A stretch of DNA of 41,302 bases, from NCBI GenBank assembly GCA_903901345.1, contig CAIUQQ010000180.1:1-41302 (forward strand). The letters are read 5' to 3'. The notes below the pieces were generated by a model. That model was not told the origin of the DNA, did no database searches, and saw nothing but the letters and a program-made list of their open reading frames with translations. Shown here one piece after another: positions 1 to 6,692 of the stretch (the stretch's first letter is position 1; each line of letters opens with the position of its first letter). Source of the DNA: an uncultured Bacteroidota bacterium. GTDB lineage: Bacteria; Bacteroidota; Bacteroidia; UKL13-3. The position numbers were made by a program, and so were the translations under genes.

Positions 1-46
1 ACATAGAAAACATAGCACAAACTATGTTTTCTATGTTTCTATGTGT
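1..46. repeat. Dispersed ACATAG-type intergenic hairpin, copy 1
   Basis: Positions 1-15 and 22-36 form a perfect 15-bp inverted repeat around a 6-nt loop; the arms read ACATAGAAAACATAG and its complement. The continuation to about 46 (CTATGTTTCTATGTGTTGA) is the reverse complement of the ACCACATAGAAACATAG word found again near 10923 and 17849. It lies just downstream of the minus-strand acyl-protein synthetase gene, so it could act as a transcript-end structure. The element may extend beyond the window's left edge. Confidence 0.75.
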
Positions 47-78
47 TGAAAAAAATGAAGAATTTTAAGTTATTTAAA

Positions 79-1083
79 CTAAACTGTCAGCAAACTACAA
101 CCTCTCACGTCACTGTAATCAAGCCTTCCAAGTACTTCAAATTGATTTTTTTCATTTGAAGAAGGGATTATTTTTCCAATATCTTGTGTTTGAATAAAGC
201 AACATGAATTAATATTTGCTAAATCTATTACATTTATAACACCACTTTTGTTTTGGTTTACAAAACTAAAAGGGTCTGTATTGTCACTAATTTTTATTTT
301 CATCCAAGGCGCACATTCAAATAATCCATCACCATAACTATATGCCTGACTTAATAATTCTGTCATGCCATATTCCGAATGAATTTTGTTTACCCCAAAA
401 CTATTTTGTAATATTTTATGAATTTCTGGACGAATTATTTCTTTTTTTCTTCCTTTCATTCCGCCAGTTTCCATGACTATTAATTCTGGAAAATTTATTT
501 GAAATATTTCTGCAAAATCCAATAATCCAAAAGTTGCACCTAGCAGAATTGTTTTTTGATTTTTTGATTTTAGTTCATTAAGCACGTCAAATAATTGTGC
601 ATGATTGTGCAAATAAAAATTACTTAATGAATGTTCACTAGCTTTTATTAATTCGTTACACATCAAAATCAATGAGGAACCATTTCGTTCCAAATAGGAG
701 GGAAGTAATGCTAAAAAACAGTAATCTTTTATGGGTCCATAAAAATTTTCGAATGCGGTAAAAAACGATTTTTGATAAATAGATAAGTCACTTACAAAGT
801 GTTTGCTTTCGCCTTGTCCGCTTGTGCTACTGCTAGTAAACACTATCTCTTCATTGGCAGCACCACAAATAATTTTTTTAGATTTAAAAAACTGAATTGG
901 TAAAAAAGGTATTTGTGCTACGTTGGTAACGCTTTTATTATGGAATATATTATTAAGTTTGCAATATTGTTGGTAAACTAAATTAGTGTTGAATTGGTAA
1001 GCAAATGCTTGCAATGCTAGTTCATCAAAATTATTAATATTTGATTTGAAAATGGATTTTATAAAATCGTTTGTATGGAACAT
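79..1083 (-). CDS. LuxE-like acyl-protein synthetase / acyl transferase
   Basis: A 334-residue protein resembling the LuxE (fatty acyl-protein synthetase) family of the adenylate-forming superfamily. Visible features are a Ser/Thr/Gly-rich loop TSSSTSGQGE at residues 83-92, in the position of the AMP-binding P-loop, a GATFGLLDF stretch, the SEYGMTELLSQAY motif typical of acyl-adenylating enzymes, and a Cys near the C-terminus (DVRGCSLL, C329) matching the position of the acyl-accepting Cys of LuxE. In Bacteroidota such proteins occur without luciferase genes, so light emission is not implied; fatty-acyl activation for another acceptor is more likely. The reading frame stays open 33 codons upstream, but the family-like N-terminus (FDELALQAF) begins soon after Met at 1083, which I take as the start. 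That ATG shares bases with the start of the divergent lipoprotein gene. The true substrate is unknown. Confidence 0.75.
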   Translation of the reverse strand: MFHTNDFIKSIFKSNINNFDELALQAFAYQFNTNLVYQQYCKLNNIFHNKSVTNVAQIPFLPIQFFKSKKIICGAANEEIVFTSSSTSGQGESKHFVSDLSIYQKSFFTAFENFYGPIKDYCFLALLPSYLERNGSSLILMCNELIKASEHSLSNFYLHNHAQLFDVLNELKSKNQKTILLGATFGLLDFAEIFQINFPELIVMETGGMKGRKKEIIRPEIHKILQNSFGVNKIHSEYGMTELLSQAYSYGDGLFECAPWMKIKISDNTDPFSFVNQNKSGVINVIDLANINSCCFIQTQDIGKIIPSSNEKNQFEVLGRLDYSDVRGCSLLTV

Positions 1084-1630
1084 GAATGGCAAAATTGCTT
1101 TTGTGTCTATTGTTTTTTTATTGCTGCTTAACAGCTGCAAAGAAAATGAAATATATGCTAACATTCCGCTTATTGAATACAAAAGAGTTTATTTTTTGCA
1201 AAGTGACGGAAAAGACTCCTTGATGAAATTAGTTTTTTCATTTAAAGATGGAGATGGAGATATTGGCTTTTCTGATGTTGACACATCTGCACCTTTTAAC
1301 CCATTATTTGATTCAGATGGAAAGCTATTAAACAAATATTATTACAACTGTTACATAGCATATAAAGAGAAAATAGATGGTGTTTATTGGCCATATATTC
1401 CTCCAGGAAAAACAGATACTTTTTGTTATAAATTTAGGATTCAAAACTTAACGCCAGATGGCAGACATAAAGCCATTAGAGGAGAATTAGAAATGGATAT
1501 AAATATTAGTGACGGGCAGCGTCTTTCTATATTTGATACCGATACAATTATTTATAATATTTATATATACGATAGATCGCTAAATATTAGCAATAAAATA
1601 GAAACGCCCCCAATAATTTGGAGGCGTTAA
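1082..1630 (+). CDS. Hypothetical lipoprotein
   Basis: A 182-residue protein I do not recognise. Residues 2-18 are a short hydrophobic signal ending in LLNSC, so C19 is the likely lipidated cysteine; export to the periplasmic face of a membrane is expected. The mature part is polar, with SFKDGDGDIGFSD around residues 55-70, a pattern shared with Bacteroidota lipoproteins that carry small acidic metal-binding-like loops. In-frame ATGs at 1046 and 1052 would add a charged extension before the signal, so 1082 gives the most natural lipoprotein start. The gene diverges from the LuxE-like gene and the two ATGs overlap in a CATG. Its last codons and stop lie inside a hairpin. Confidence 0.7.
   Translation: MNGKIAFVSIVFLLLLNSCKENEIYANIPLIEYKRVYFLQSDGKDSLMKLVFSFKDGDGDIGFSDVDTSAPFNPLFDSDGKLLNKYYYNCYIAYKEKIDGVYWPYIPPGKTDTFCYKFRIQNLTPDGRHKAIRGELEMDINISDGQRLSIFDTDTIIYNIYIYDRSLNISNKIETPPIIWRR
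1603..1628. terminator. Hairpin between convergent genes, overlapping a stop codon
   Basis: AACGCC(1603-1608) pairs with GGCGTT(1623-1628), and CCAA(1610-1613) with TTGG(1618-1621), around a TAAT loop. On the minus strand the hairpin is followed by a T-rich stretch, so it probably terminates the acidic-protein gene. On the plus strand it encodes the final PPIIWRR residues of the lipoprotein, and the stop TAA begins inside the stem. Confidence 0.55.
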
Positions 1631-1654
1631 TTCAAATAAAAAATATTTTATTGA

Positions 1655-1912
1655 TTAAAAATCGTCATCATCATCATCTTCTTCGTCATCAAAATCTTCG
1701 AATGATGCAGGTTCTTTTACATTAATTTCAGTAATGTCGTCATCGAATTCTCCATCAATGTCATCGTCTTCTGTAATGTCTAAGTCGTCATCATCATCAA
1801 AATCTTCATCATCGTCTGATTTTTTTGAAGCACGTGGGGCTGTATTTAAAGTGTTTGCTCTGCCTGCCGCTGGTTTTGCAATTGTTTTTGCAGCTACTGA
1901 ATTTAGTTTCAT
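1655..1912 (-). CDS. Small poly-Asp acidic protein
   Basis: An 85-residue protein with a sharply two-part composition. Residues 1-30 are Ala/Lys/Arg/Thr-rich and basic (KLNSVAAKTIAKPAAGR, then RASKKS). Residues 31-85 are dominated by Asp and Glu, with several runs of four or five acidic residues and a DDDDDF C-terminus. I know no catalytic fold of this kind. Such proteins recur in Bacteroidota as short basic-then-acidic polypeptides and could bind nucleic acid or a basic partner, but that is inference. It is convergent with the lipoprotein gene and followed by the hairpin at 1603-1628. About 200 bp of AT-rich DNA lies upstream, enough for its own promoter. Confidence 0.6.
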   Translation of the reverse strand: MKLNSVAAKTIAKPAAGRANTLNTAPRASKKSDDDEDFDDDDDLDITEDDDIDGEFDDDITEINVKEPASFEDFDDEEDDDDDDF

Positions 1913-2113
1913 ATTGAGTGAAATTTATAAATAAAAATTGGTTTTTACTAGTTTGGTTTGTTAACTAATTGTTACAGCAAATAAATTAGTAGTTTGTCGA
2001 AAATCAAACATAAAAATTATTTTTTTACAAACTTTTTTTATTGCATTTATTCAAAAAAAAGCAGTAGTAACTTTTTTGCCTTATTCAAAGGTTTTTTTGT
2101 CAAAAAACTGACG

Positions 2114-3016
2114 TTAATCAAATAAATCGACTGCGGCTTTAAAAGTGTTACAATGTGCATTTACTATATCTGATATTTTTGGAGAATAACCACCTCCCAT
2201 TGCGCAAGCAACAGGCACTTTTTGGTTTTTACACAATTCAAAAACAAAAACATCTCTTAGTTTACAAGCTGCTATACTAATATTTAATTTACCAAATTTA
2301 TCAGTTGATAAAATATCTACGCCACATAAATAAAAAACAAAATCGGGTTCATGCTTTTTAAATACTTCCGATAAATTATTTTGCAATAGCAATAAATATT
2401 CATCATCATTTATTCCGTCAGGTAATTCAATGTCTAAATCCGATGTTTCTTTATGAAATGGATAATTGTTTTTTCCGTGCATGCTAAAAGTAAAAACGTT
2501 TTTATTGTTTTGAAAAATTTGCGCAGTTCCATTTCCTTGGTGAACATCCAAATCAACGATAAGAATTCGTTCGGCAAGTTTGTTTTTTAATAAATAGTTT
2601 GCAGCTATTGCCATGTCGTTTAACATACAAAAACCTTCACCTTTATTGGTAAAAGCGTGGTGTGTGCCTCCGGCAATATTCATGGCACAACCAAATTGCA
2701 AAGCATACAAAGCACAATCAATGGTTCCTTGCATAATGGTAATTTCTCGTTCTATTAATTTTGCCGATAAGGGAAAACCAATCTTACGCATTTCACTTTC
2801 GGTGAGTTTTAATTGGTTTAAATTTTTCCAATAATTAAAATCATGCGTTAGCAAAATATTTTCTTCTGAACATTCATTTGGTTCAAATAAATTTCCATTG
2901 CTAATAATTCCTTCATATAATAATTGTTTTGGAATTAATTCATATTTAAGCATAGGAAACCTATGTCCATCAGGTAAATGATGTTGGTAAATTTCTTTGT
3001 ACGCAATTTTTAACAT
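2114..3016 (-). CDS. Histone deacetylase-family (HDAC/AcuC-like) hydrolase
   Basis: A 300-residue arginase/deacetylase-fold protein. The charge-relay His pair is in GGTHHAF (H119-H120). The zinc site is DLDVHQGNGT (D157, H159) plus D234 in CGVDILSTDKFG, and GGGY at 274-277 supplies the usual catalytic Tyr. Length and motifs fit the single-domain class IV/HDAC11-like bacterial group. Known members deacylate acetyl-lysine on proteins such as acetyl-CoA synthetase, or acetylated polyamines; the substrate here cannot be read from sequence. The gene diverges from pntAA. Only 34 bp separate its ATG from the first in-frame ATG of pntAA, but 109 bp if pntAA starts at GTG 3126. Confidence 0.88.
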   Translation of the reverse strand: MLKIAYKEIYQHHLPDGHRFPMLKYELIPKQLLYEGIISNGNLFEPNECSEENILLTHDFNYWKNLNQLKLTESEMRKIGFPLSAKLIEREITIMQGTIDCALYALQFGCAMNIAGGTHHAFTNKGEGFCMLNDMAIAANYLLKNKLAERILIVDLDVHQGNGTAQIFQNNKNVFTFSMHGKNNYPFHKETSDLDIELPDGINDDEYLLLLQNNLSEVFKKHEPDFVFYLCGVDILSTDKFGKLNISIAACKLRDVFVFELCKNQKVPVACAMGGGYSPKISDIVNAHCNTFKAAVDLFD

Positions 3017-3125
3017 TTTAAAGTAAGAAGTCTTATTTAAATATGATTTTATGTATGATTACAATAAAAGCAATCAAGAATTCAAAAAAACATTTATTTT
3101 GCCGAAAAATAAAATAATAACATCA

Positions 3126-4226
3126 GTGAATATAGCAGTATTAAAGGAAACCCGTGAGGGTGAAAACAGAGTAGCTTTAACTCCAGCAGTTTGCACTCAA
3201 TTAATAAAACAAGGTTACGAATGTTTGGTTGAAGACAATGCAGGTTACAAATCTAACTTTAGCAATGATGCATATATAAATGTAGGTTGTAAAATTGTTT
3301 CAAAAGAAGAAGCGTTGTCAAAAGCTAATATTTTAGCAAAAGTAAATGCTCCAAATGATGAAGAAATTAATAGTATGCAAGCAGGGTCGGCTTGCATTTC
3401 GTTTTTATACGCAGCCAATAATCCAGAGTTAATTCAGAAATTAGCCGCTAAAAACATCAGTGCTTTTAGTATGGATGCCATTCCTAGAATTTCGAGAGCA
3501 CAAAACATGGATGCTTTAAGTTCTCAAGCTAACTTAGCTGGTTACAAAGCAGTAGTTTTGGGTGCTTCGCAATTAGGAAAAATATTTCCTTTGTTAATGA
3601 CTTCGGCTGGAACAATTACTCCTTCTAGGGTGTTAATTTATGGTGCTGGTGTAGCAGGATTGCAAGCAATTGCAACGGCAAAAAGATTAGGTGCCATTGT
3701 AGAGTGTACCGATGTAAGACCAGAAACCAAAGAACAAATTGAAAGTTTAGGCGGAAAATTTATTGAGGTAAAAGACGCAGAAGCAGCAAAAGTAGAAGGC
3801 GGATATGCCAAAGAAGTTTCGGCCGATTATTTACAAAAACAAAAAGAAGCGGTGAACAAAAGTTTGTTCATGGCCGATTTAGTTATAACAACTGCTTTGG
3901 TAATGGGCAAAAAAGCGCCTGTATTAATTACTGAAGATCAAGTAAAACAAATGAAATTGGGTGCTGTAATAGTTGATATGGCAGTAGAACAAGGTGGAAA
4001 TTGCGAATTGAGTGAATTAAATAAAACAGTAGTAAAATATGGTGTAAATTTAATTGGTCAAAGTAACTTGCCAAGTACTTTACCTCAAAATGCCAGTGAA
4101 TTATATGCTAAAAACATTCAAAATTTGTTAACACATTTGGCTACCAAAGATGGTTTTAAATGGGAAATGGAAGAAGAAATTACCAAAGGAACTTTGATTA
4201 CTAAAGATGGTGCTATTTTAAAATAA
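3126..4226 (+). CDS. pntAA: NAD(P) transhydrogenase, alpha subunit part 1 (NAD(H)-binding domain I)
   Basis: This soluble subunit of the proton-translocating transhydrogenase binds NAD(H) and passes hydride to NADP+ on PntB. The N-terminal AlaDH/PNT domain opens with NIAVLKETREGENRVALTP; the Rossmann motif GAGVAG follows at residues 173-178, then the typical ECTDVRPETKEQIESLGG. It ends before the membrane part, which is separately encoded downstream, as in other split PntA systems. I place the start at GTG 3126 because family members begin right at the (M)NIAVLKE strand. An in-frame ATG at 3051 would add 25 AT-rich-coded residues with no family match, and would leave only 34 bp for two divergent promoters. 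The choice is likely but unproven. First gene of the pnt operon. Confidence 0.92.
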   Translation: MNIAVLKETREGENRVALTPAVCTQLIKQGYECLVEDNAGYKSNFSNDAYINVGCKIVSKEEALSKANILAKVNAPNDEEINSMQAGSACISFLYAANNPELIQKLAAKNISAFSMDAIPRISRAQNMDALSSQANLAGYKAVVLGASQLGKIFPLLMTSAGTITPSRVLIYGAGVAGLQAIATAKRLGAIVECTDVRPETKEQIESLGGKFIEVKDAEAAKVEGGYAKEVSADYLQKQKEAVNKSLFMADLVITTALVMGKKAPVLITEDQVKQMKLGAVIVDMAVEQGGNCELSELNKTVVKYGVNLIGQSNLPSTLPQNASELYAKNIQNLLTHLATKDGFKWEMEEEITKGTLITKDGAILK

Positions 4227-4228
4227 TA

Positions 4229-4260
4229 TTTAGCCACAGATTACACTGAAATCACAGATT
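4229..4260. repeat. Dispersed CCACAGATTACAC-type repeat in the pntAA-pntAB spacer
   Basis: The 106-bp spacer between pntAA and pntAB contains GCCACAGATTACACTGAA followed by ATCACAGATT, a word pair I recognise as a common dispersed intergenic repeat in Bacteroidota. A related form (CTGCGTTTATCAGCGAAATC) lies at about 26438-26457. No ORF is seen in the spacer. Confidence 0.45.
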
Positions 4261-4332
4261 TTATTGTTGTTTTAAGAGAATCCGCTGCAAAAAAATCACA
4301 AATCATATATCAAAAATCAATAAATAATAAAT

Positions 4333-4626
4333 ATGCTAGAATTTATCACACAACACATAGAAATGTGCTACCTCATTATCCTTATGATATTTGTAGGTAT
4401 TGAATTAATTGGCCATGTGCCATCAGTTTTACATACTCCATTAATGAGTGGCGCTAACGCGATTCATGGTGTAGTAATTATTGGTTCTATCATCGTAATG
4501 GGACAAGCAGAACACACCCTTTCATTAATATTAGGTTTTTTAGCAGTAGTGCTTGGAACGCTTAACGTTGTTGGTGGATTTGTGGTTACTGATAGAATGC
4601 TGGAAATGTTTAAAAAGAAAAAATAG
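4333..4626 (+). CDS. pntAB: NAD(P) transhydrogenase, alpha subunit part 2 (membrane)
   Basis: A 97-residue membrane protein corresponding to the C-terminal transmembrane part of PntA. Three hydrophobic segments are visible (about residues 11-29, 42-58 and 63-84) around the conserved-looking GIELIGHVPSVLHTPLMSGANAIHG stretch. HTPLMSGANAIHG is characteristic of the family. It joins PntB in the proton channel between domains I and III. It is part of the pnt operon, although it is separated from pntAA by a repeat-bearing spacer and from pntB by an inserted four-helix-bundle cassette. Confidence 0.92.
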   Translation: MLEFITQHIEMCYLIILMIFVGIELIGHVPSVLHTPLMSGANAIHGVVIIGSIIVMGQAEHTLSLILGFLAVVLGTLNVVGGFVVTDRMLEMFKKKK

Positions 4627-4633
4627 TTGCTTT

Positions 4634-5153
4634 AAATTCGAATAATTAAATTCGAAATTCGAAAATAATTATTTAAATAAAGCAAATGGAAGAAGTAATA
4701 AATAAAACTTATGATTTAGAAGAAAGAACTTTTCAATTTGCTTTGAAAGTAAGGTCATTTATTAAACGACTTCCTAGAATTATAAATAATATAGAAGATG
4801 GAAAGCAATTAGTTCGTTCATCAGGTTCTGTCGGAGCAAATTATATAGAAGCCAATGACAGTTTAGGTGAAAAGGATAAACTAATGAAAGTTAGAATTTG
4901 CAGAAAAGAAGCTAAAGAAAGTAAATTTTGGTTACGATTAGTTGATACCGAAAATAATGAAATATTAGAAACTGAAAGAAAAAAATTAATACAAGAATCA
5001 CATGAATTGATGCTGATTTTTGGTTCTATTTTAAAGAATTTAACAAAATAAAAAACATACAAAACAAACAAATAATTTTTTTCGAATTTCGAAATTAGTA
5101 TTTAGATTTTTTTCTAAATTTCTTTCGAATTTCGAATTTTAAATTTCGAATTT
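4634..5153 (+). repeat. Inverted-repeat-bounded cassette carrying a four-helix-bundle gene
   Basis: The left arm is 4634-4670 and the right arm 5117-5153, matching as inverted repeats at 31 of 37 positions. Each arm carries three TTCGAA words with the same mirrored spacing: 4637, 4651, 4658 on the left, and 5124, 5131, 5145 on the right. A further doublet sits at 5081-5093. The right arm ends at 5153, the base before the pntB ATG, and the left arm starts 8 bp after the pntAB stop. The pnt mRNA could therefore form a long stem with the small gene in its loop. I see no clear target-site duplication and no transposase. Whether the cassette is mobile is inference. Confidence 0.65.
4686..5051 (+). 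CDS. Four-helix bundle protein (23S rRNA intervening-sequence protein family)
   Basis: A 121-residue, mainly helical protein of the S23/IVS four-helix-bundle family (also related to bAvd of diversity-generating retroelements). Family hallmarks are the LVRSSGSVGANYIEAND segment (about residues 43-59), the following charged EKDKLMKVRICRKEAKESKFWLRL helix, and a C-terminal ESHELMLIFGSILKNL helix. Members form pentameric barrels and have been linked to nucleic acid binding; no enzymatic activity is known. It has no obvious role in transhydrogenation. It lies inside the inverted-repeat cassette at 4634-5153 in the same direction as the pnt genes, which suggests acquisition rather than operon function. 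No reverse transcriptase or template repeat is nearby, so this is not a DGR. Confidence 0.88.
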   Translation: MEEVINKTYDLEERTFQFALKVRSFIKRLPRIINNIEDGKQLVRSSGSVGANYIEANDSLGEKDKLMKVRICRKEAKESKFWLRLVDTENNEILETERKKLIQESHELMLIFGSILKNLTK

Positions 5154-6566
5154 ATGGAAAACAATATCTTACAAATAATCTACTTAATAGGCTCAGTAAC
5201 ATTTATACTTGGCTTAAAATTTTTAGGAAACCCCGCCACTGCGCGCAAGGGTAATTTAATGGCTGCCTTTGGAATGATCATTTCCATATTTGGTACCATA
5301 TTTTTATACACCACCGAAGCAGGTGCACACTTACATAACCTCGGTTTTATATTTGGTGCATTATTAGTTGGAACTGTCGTGGGTTGGTTAATAGCCAAAA
5401 AAGTTCAAATGACTGCCATGCCCGAAATGGTAAGTTTATTTAACGGAATGGGTGGCGCTTGTGCCATGTTAATTTCTGTGATTGAATTCAAACATTTAGA
5501 AACCGACATGTCATTGGTGGAACCTTCTCATTTATTAATTATATTATTAGGATTAATCATTGGTTCAGTTTCATTTGCTGGAAGTATCATAGCTTGGGGT
5601 AAATTAAGCGGAAACGTAAAAGACAAATCATTAGGCATGCAACAAGTAATCAATATTGGTTTGTTGTTAGTGATTTTAGTTTTAACCACCATTATGATCA
5701 TGGGTAATGGTGCTTATACCATCGAATTATTCTATGCAGTTTTCACTTTATCATTATTATACGGAATATTATTTGTGTTGCCAATTGGTGGTGCCGATAT
5801 GCCAGTTGTAATTTCACTATTGAACTCGTTTACGGGTGTAGCAGCAGCTTGTGGTGGATTTTTATACGACAATAAAGTCATGTTAGTAGGTGGAATTTTA
5901 GTAGGTTCGGCCGGAACATTATTAACCATTGTGATGTGTAAAGCCATGAACCGTTCTTTGTTAAATGTATTAATAGGAAACTTTGGTGGCAATGCCAATG
6001 CAGCTGATGCAGTTCCTTCAAACTTTGAAGGTTCAATAAAAGAAGTGACTGCCAGCGATGCAGCTATTTTAATGAAATATGCTAAAAAAGTAATCATAGT
6101 TCCTGGATACGGTTTAGCGGTTGCACAAGCACAACACATTGTGCACGATTTAGAATTATTATTAGAAGCAGAAGGCATTGATGTAAAATATGCCATTCAT
6201 CCTGTTGCCGGACGCATGCCTGGCCACATGAATGTATTGCTTGCCGAAAGTAACGTAAGCTACGATAAGTTAATAGAAATGGAAGAAGTAAATCCTGAAT
6301 TTGCTACTACCGATGTAGTATTGGTAGTTGGTGCAAACGATGTGGTAAATCCTGCGGCTAAAACTGATCCCACTTCACCTATTTACGGAATGCCAATACT
6401 CGATGTAGAAAATGCTGCCAATGTAATTGTAAACAAACGAAGCATGAAAGCGGGTTATGCAGGTATTGAAAACGAATTGTTCTACAAACCAAAAACAAGC
6501 ATGTTATTTGGTGATGCCAAAAAAGCTTTGACTCAGTTAGTGAGTGAAATTAAGGCTTTAGGGTAA
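5154..6566 (+). CDS. pntB: NAD(P) transhydrogenase, beta subunit
   Basis: A 470-residue subunit (E. coli PntB is about the same length) with the proton channel and the NADP(H)-binding domain III. The first ~280 residues hold about eight to nine hydrophobic helices, including the conserved-looking MVSLFNGMGGACA and GGADMPVVISLLNSFTGVAAA segments. Domain III contains the nucleotide-binding GYGLAVAQAQH, then HPVAGRMPGHMNVLLAE and VVLVVGANDVVNPAA, all family signatures. With PntAA and PntAB it couples proton entry to NADPH formation. The start ATG directly abuts the right arm of the four-helix-bundle cassette, so its leader is made of repeat sequence. A strong terminator follows. Confidence 0.95.
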   Translation: MENNILQIIYLIGSVTFILGLKFLGNPATARKGNLMAAFGMIISIFGTIFLYTTEAGAHLHNLGFIFGALLVGTVVGWLIAKKVQMTAMPEMVSLFNGMGGACAMLISVIEFKHLETDMSLVEPSHLLIILLGLIIGSVSFAGSIIAWGKLSGNVKDKSLGMQQVINIGLLLVILVLTTIMIMGNGAYTIELFYAVFTLSLLYGILFVLPIGGADMPVVISLLNSFTGVAAACGGFLYDNKVMLVGGILVGSAGTLLTIVMCKAMNRSLLNVLIGNFGGNANAADAVPSNFEGSIKEVTASDAAILMKYAKKVIIVPGYGLAVAQAQHIVHDLELLLEAEGIDVKYAIHPVAGRMPGHMNVLLAESNVSYDKLIEMEEVNPEFATTDVVLVVGANDVVNPAAKTDPTSPIYGMPILDVENAANVIVNKRSMKAGYAGIENELFYKPKTSMLFGDAKKALTQLVSEIKALG

Positions 6567-6591
6567 ATTTAAGTAATATAAAAATATGAAC

Positions 6592-6625
6592 AAAAAAAGG
6601 TTGGCTTAGGCCAGCCTTTTTTTTT
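6592..6625 (+). terminator. Intrinsic terminator of the pnt operon
   Basis: GGTTGGC (6599-6605) and GCCAGCC (6610-6616), with one G-U pair, form a stem around TTAG. It is flanked by an A-run (6592-6598) and nine Ts (6617-6625), 25 bp after the pntB stop. The A-run also allows function in the opposite direction, though no gene needs it there. Confidence 0.88.
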
Positions 6626-6692
6626 GTTTAAAAAGAAAATCGCTTTTTAAATAAATTACAAATTTTGAATGGATTTTTACTAATTTCCCTCC

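Noticed and set aside
1734-1934. Plus-strand Ser-rich open frame opposite the acidic protein gene
   Set aside because: It is the antisense reading of Asp codons (GAT/GAC giving Ser/Ile words), a composition artefact with no independent start context.
4686-5051. Four-helix-bundle gene as an Avd component of a diversity-generating retroelement
   Set aside because: No reverse transcriptase, template repeat or variable repeat is present nearby.
5732-6196. Minus-strand open frame of 154 codons inside pntB
   Set aside because: Shadow of a conserved gene; Ala/Pro/Asn-rich translation without domains.
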